From Sinomicrobium pectinilyticum (GTDB lineage Bacteria; Bacteroidota; Bacteroidia; Flavobacteriales; Flavobacteriaceae), in contig NZ_RJTM01000034.1 of NCBI RefSeq assembly GCF_003725735.1, positions 1 through 53,052 on the forward strand: a stretch of DNA of 53,052 nucleotides. Reading direction: 5' to 3'. Numbering within the stretch: the stretch's first letter is position 1; the number at the start of each line of letters is the position of its first letter. Shown here one piece after another: positions 52,105 through 53,052 of this stretch. A program made the position numbers and the translations under genes. A model generated the notes under the pieces. The model saw nothing but the letters and a program-made list of their open reading frames with translations, was not told where the DNA came from and made no database searches.

Positions 52105-52575
52105 ATGGAAAATCAAATGAAAACTATTAATGAAACCGCAGATAAACTTGCTGTAATTGATGCCCTTTACCGATTTGCTGCAGGCATTGACCAACGTGAC
52201 AAAAATCTACTTACATCAGCTTTTGCAGCAGATGCCATATCCGATTTTCGCCCAGCTGGAAAAAAAGCAGGTTTTGAATACCCTGTACTGGAAGGTCGCG
52301 AAACTATTATCTCTGCCTTAAGCGGATCCCTAACCAACCTTGACACTACACATTCCGTGAGCAATCCGCGTGTAATTATTAATGGAAACAAGGCGACACT
52401 AGACGCACTGGTAGAAGCACAACATGTACCATCTAGCGATCACTCACGCCACTATCTAATGAAAAACCGTTACGAAATAGAAATGGTGAGACAGAATGAA
52501 TTGTGGGTCATTCAGCACGTCATAATCGACAATGTTTGGCGTACTGGAGATCCTGACGTTCTCTCAGGTATCTAA
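52105..52575 (+). CDS. SnoaL-like / NTF2-fold protein
   Basis: A 156-residue NTF2-fold protein: KLAVIDALYRFAAGIDQRDKNLLTSAFAADAISDF is the typical SnoaL_4 opening, followed by SALSGSLTNLDTTHSVSNP and a C-terminal sheet ending in WVIQHVIIDNVWRTGD. It may be a small-molecule isomerase/dehydratase; the substrate is not known. It lies 86 bases behind an AraC regulator. Confidence 0.88.
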   Translation: MENQMKTINETADKLAVIDALYRFAAGIDQRDKNLLTSAFAADAISDFRPAGKKAGFEYPVLEGRETIISALSGSLTNLDTTHSVSNPRVIINGNKATLDALVEAQHVPSSDHSRHYLMKNRYEIEMVRQNELWVIQHVIIDNVWRTGDPDVLSGI

Positions 52576-52634
52576 AACTTAAATTATGACTCAACCTAAA
52601 ATTATTAAATTCTGGAACATTTGTTACATAAAAT

Positions 52635-53012
52635 ATGAAAAATAAATTAAAGCCGGGCATAAACCACATTGAATTTTGGGTATCAGATATACCTAAATCC
52701 GTCAAATTCTATAGCAGCTTTCTGCCTCTTATTGGCTGGGAACAGATTAGTAATGTTTCTTTTTCAGATGGAAATATAGTAATCTACTTTATAGAAATGA
52801 AAGGCATTAACAAGACAAAATCTCTTGGAGTAAGGCACCTGTGCTTTCAGGCAACAGAAAAGGAGCAGGTAAATAAGGTATATGAGGCATTGGAGACTAT
52901 TAAAGCCACAATAATCCGTGGGCCGCTCTTTATGCATTATTCTGCAGCTTACTATACCGTTGACTTTTATGACCCTGATGGGCAGGTGTTGGAAGTTGCA
53001 CACACACCATAA
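52635..53012 (+). CDS. VOC (glyoxalase/dioxygenase-type) family protein
   Basis: A 125-residue metalloenzyme-fold protein of the vicinal oxygen chelate type: GINHIEFWVSDIPKSVKFYSSFL, VRHLCFQATEKEQVNKVYEAL and VDFYDPDGQVLEVAHTP, with His11, His near 69 and Glu near 120 as likely metal ligands. It may detoxify an electrophile or act as a ring-cleaving enzyme. Confidence 0.88.
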   Translation: MKNKLKPGINHIEFWVSDIPKSVKFYSSFLPLIGWEQISNVSFSDGNIVIYFIEMKGINKTKSLGVRHLCFQATEKEQVNKVYEALETIKATIIRGPLFMHYSAAYYTVDFYDPDGQVLEVAHTP

Positions 53013-53028
53013 AAATTAAGTTCTCACA

Positions 53029-53052
53029 TTAATAATTAATAATTAATAATTA
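53029..53052. repeat. 7-base tandem repeat TTAATAA
   Basis: TTAATAA is repeated three times plus a partial unit and continues beyond the window edge. It lies after the VOC gene. Confidence 0.7.

Noticed and set aside
1..53052. CRISPR array or rRNA genes
   Set aside because: No regularly spaced repeats of suitable length and no rRNA sequence seen.

Overview
The window looks like a chromosomal stretch of a Flavobacteriaceae-type Bacteroidetes. The evidence is its gene content: a SusC/SusD pair with anti-sigma and ECF sigma genes, a DUF6520 protein, RteC, Bacteroidetes TraE-TraN proteins and a TssD-type T6SS tube protein. Two promoters also match the Bacteroidetes TTTG-N20-TAnnTTTG pattern.

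Layout. (1) 0.1-4.7 kb: an exported protein, a small PD-(D/E)XK-like protein, a TssD/Hcp tube protein with a long C-terminal extension followed one base later by a three-helix membrane protein (effector/immunity-like pair), and an AraC regulator. (2) 4.7-15.4 kb: an AT-rich accessory island with every gene on the minus strand: PLD-like nuclease, DUF6602, UbiE-like methyltransferase, SMEK, DUF2971, a HEPN-like protein, Nmad2, and a Cys/His HNH-like protein. Three copies of one leader sequence, each with a TATATTT(A/G) -7-like box, stand just upstream of three blocks of these genes. Attachment-site-like hairpins and GTTGGGC cores sit between some genes. One gene here is a frameshifted wreck. (3) 15.7-17.8 kb: MauE-like protein, hypothetical protein and DUF6520 protein, closed by a strong terminator. 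(4) 17.8-28.1 kb, minus strand: TlpA-like, SusD, SusC with STN domain, FecR, ECF sigma factor, then a TPR-AraC regulator. (5) 28.4-31.2 kb: lipoprotein, membrane protein, AraC regulator, RteC. (6) 31.2-44.2 kb: part of an integrative conjugative element: Xis-like HTH protein, replication-type ATPase, methylase-like protein, a GHKL-ATPase/nuclease fusion as probable cargo, an amidase, TraE-F-G-I-J-K-M-N, and a D12 adenine methylase. (7) 44.4-53.0 kb: a tRNA-Leu with a damaged anticodon stem, then a redox/stress cluster: two tandem SDRs (the second frameshifted), two AraC and one TetR regulators, Tag glycosylase, a MazG-like protein, SnoaL-like proteins, an enoyl-reductase-like enzyme and a VOC protein.

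How the genes work together. The sigma/FecR/SusCD/TlpA locus is a signal-responsive uptake system. RteC and the Xis-like gene, with a duplicated inverted-repeat site between them, look like the excision/transfer control switch of the element. The tra genes overlap one another and form one operon for the mating channel, but relaxase, coupling protein, integrase and several tra genes are not in the window. Region 2 looks like a defence or conflict island under a shared leader. Functions there are inferred from protein families; nothing in the sequence proves activity.
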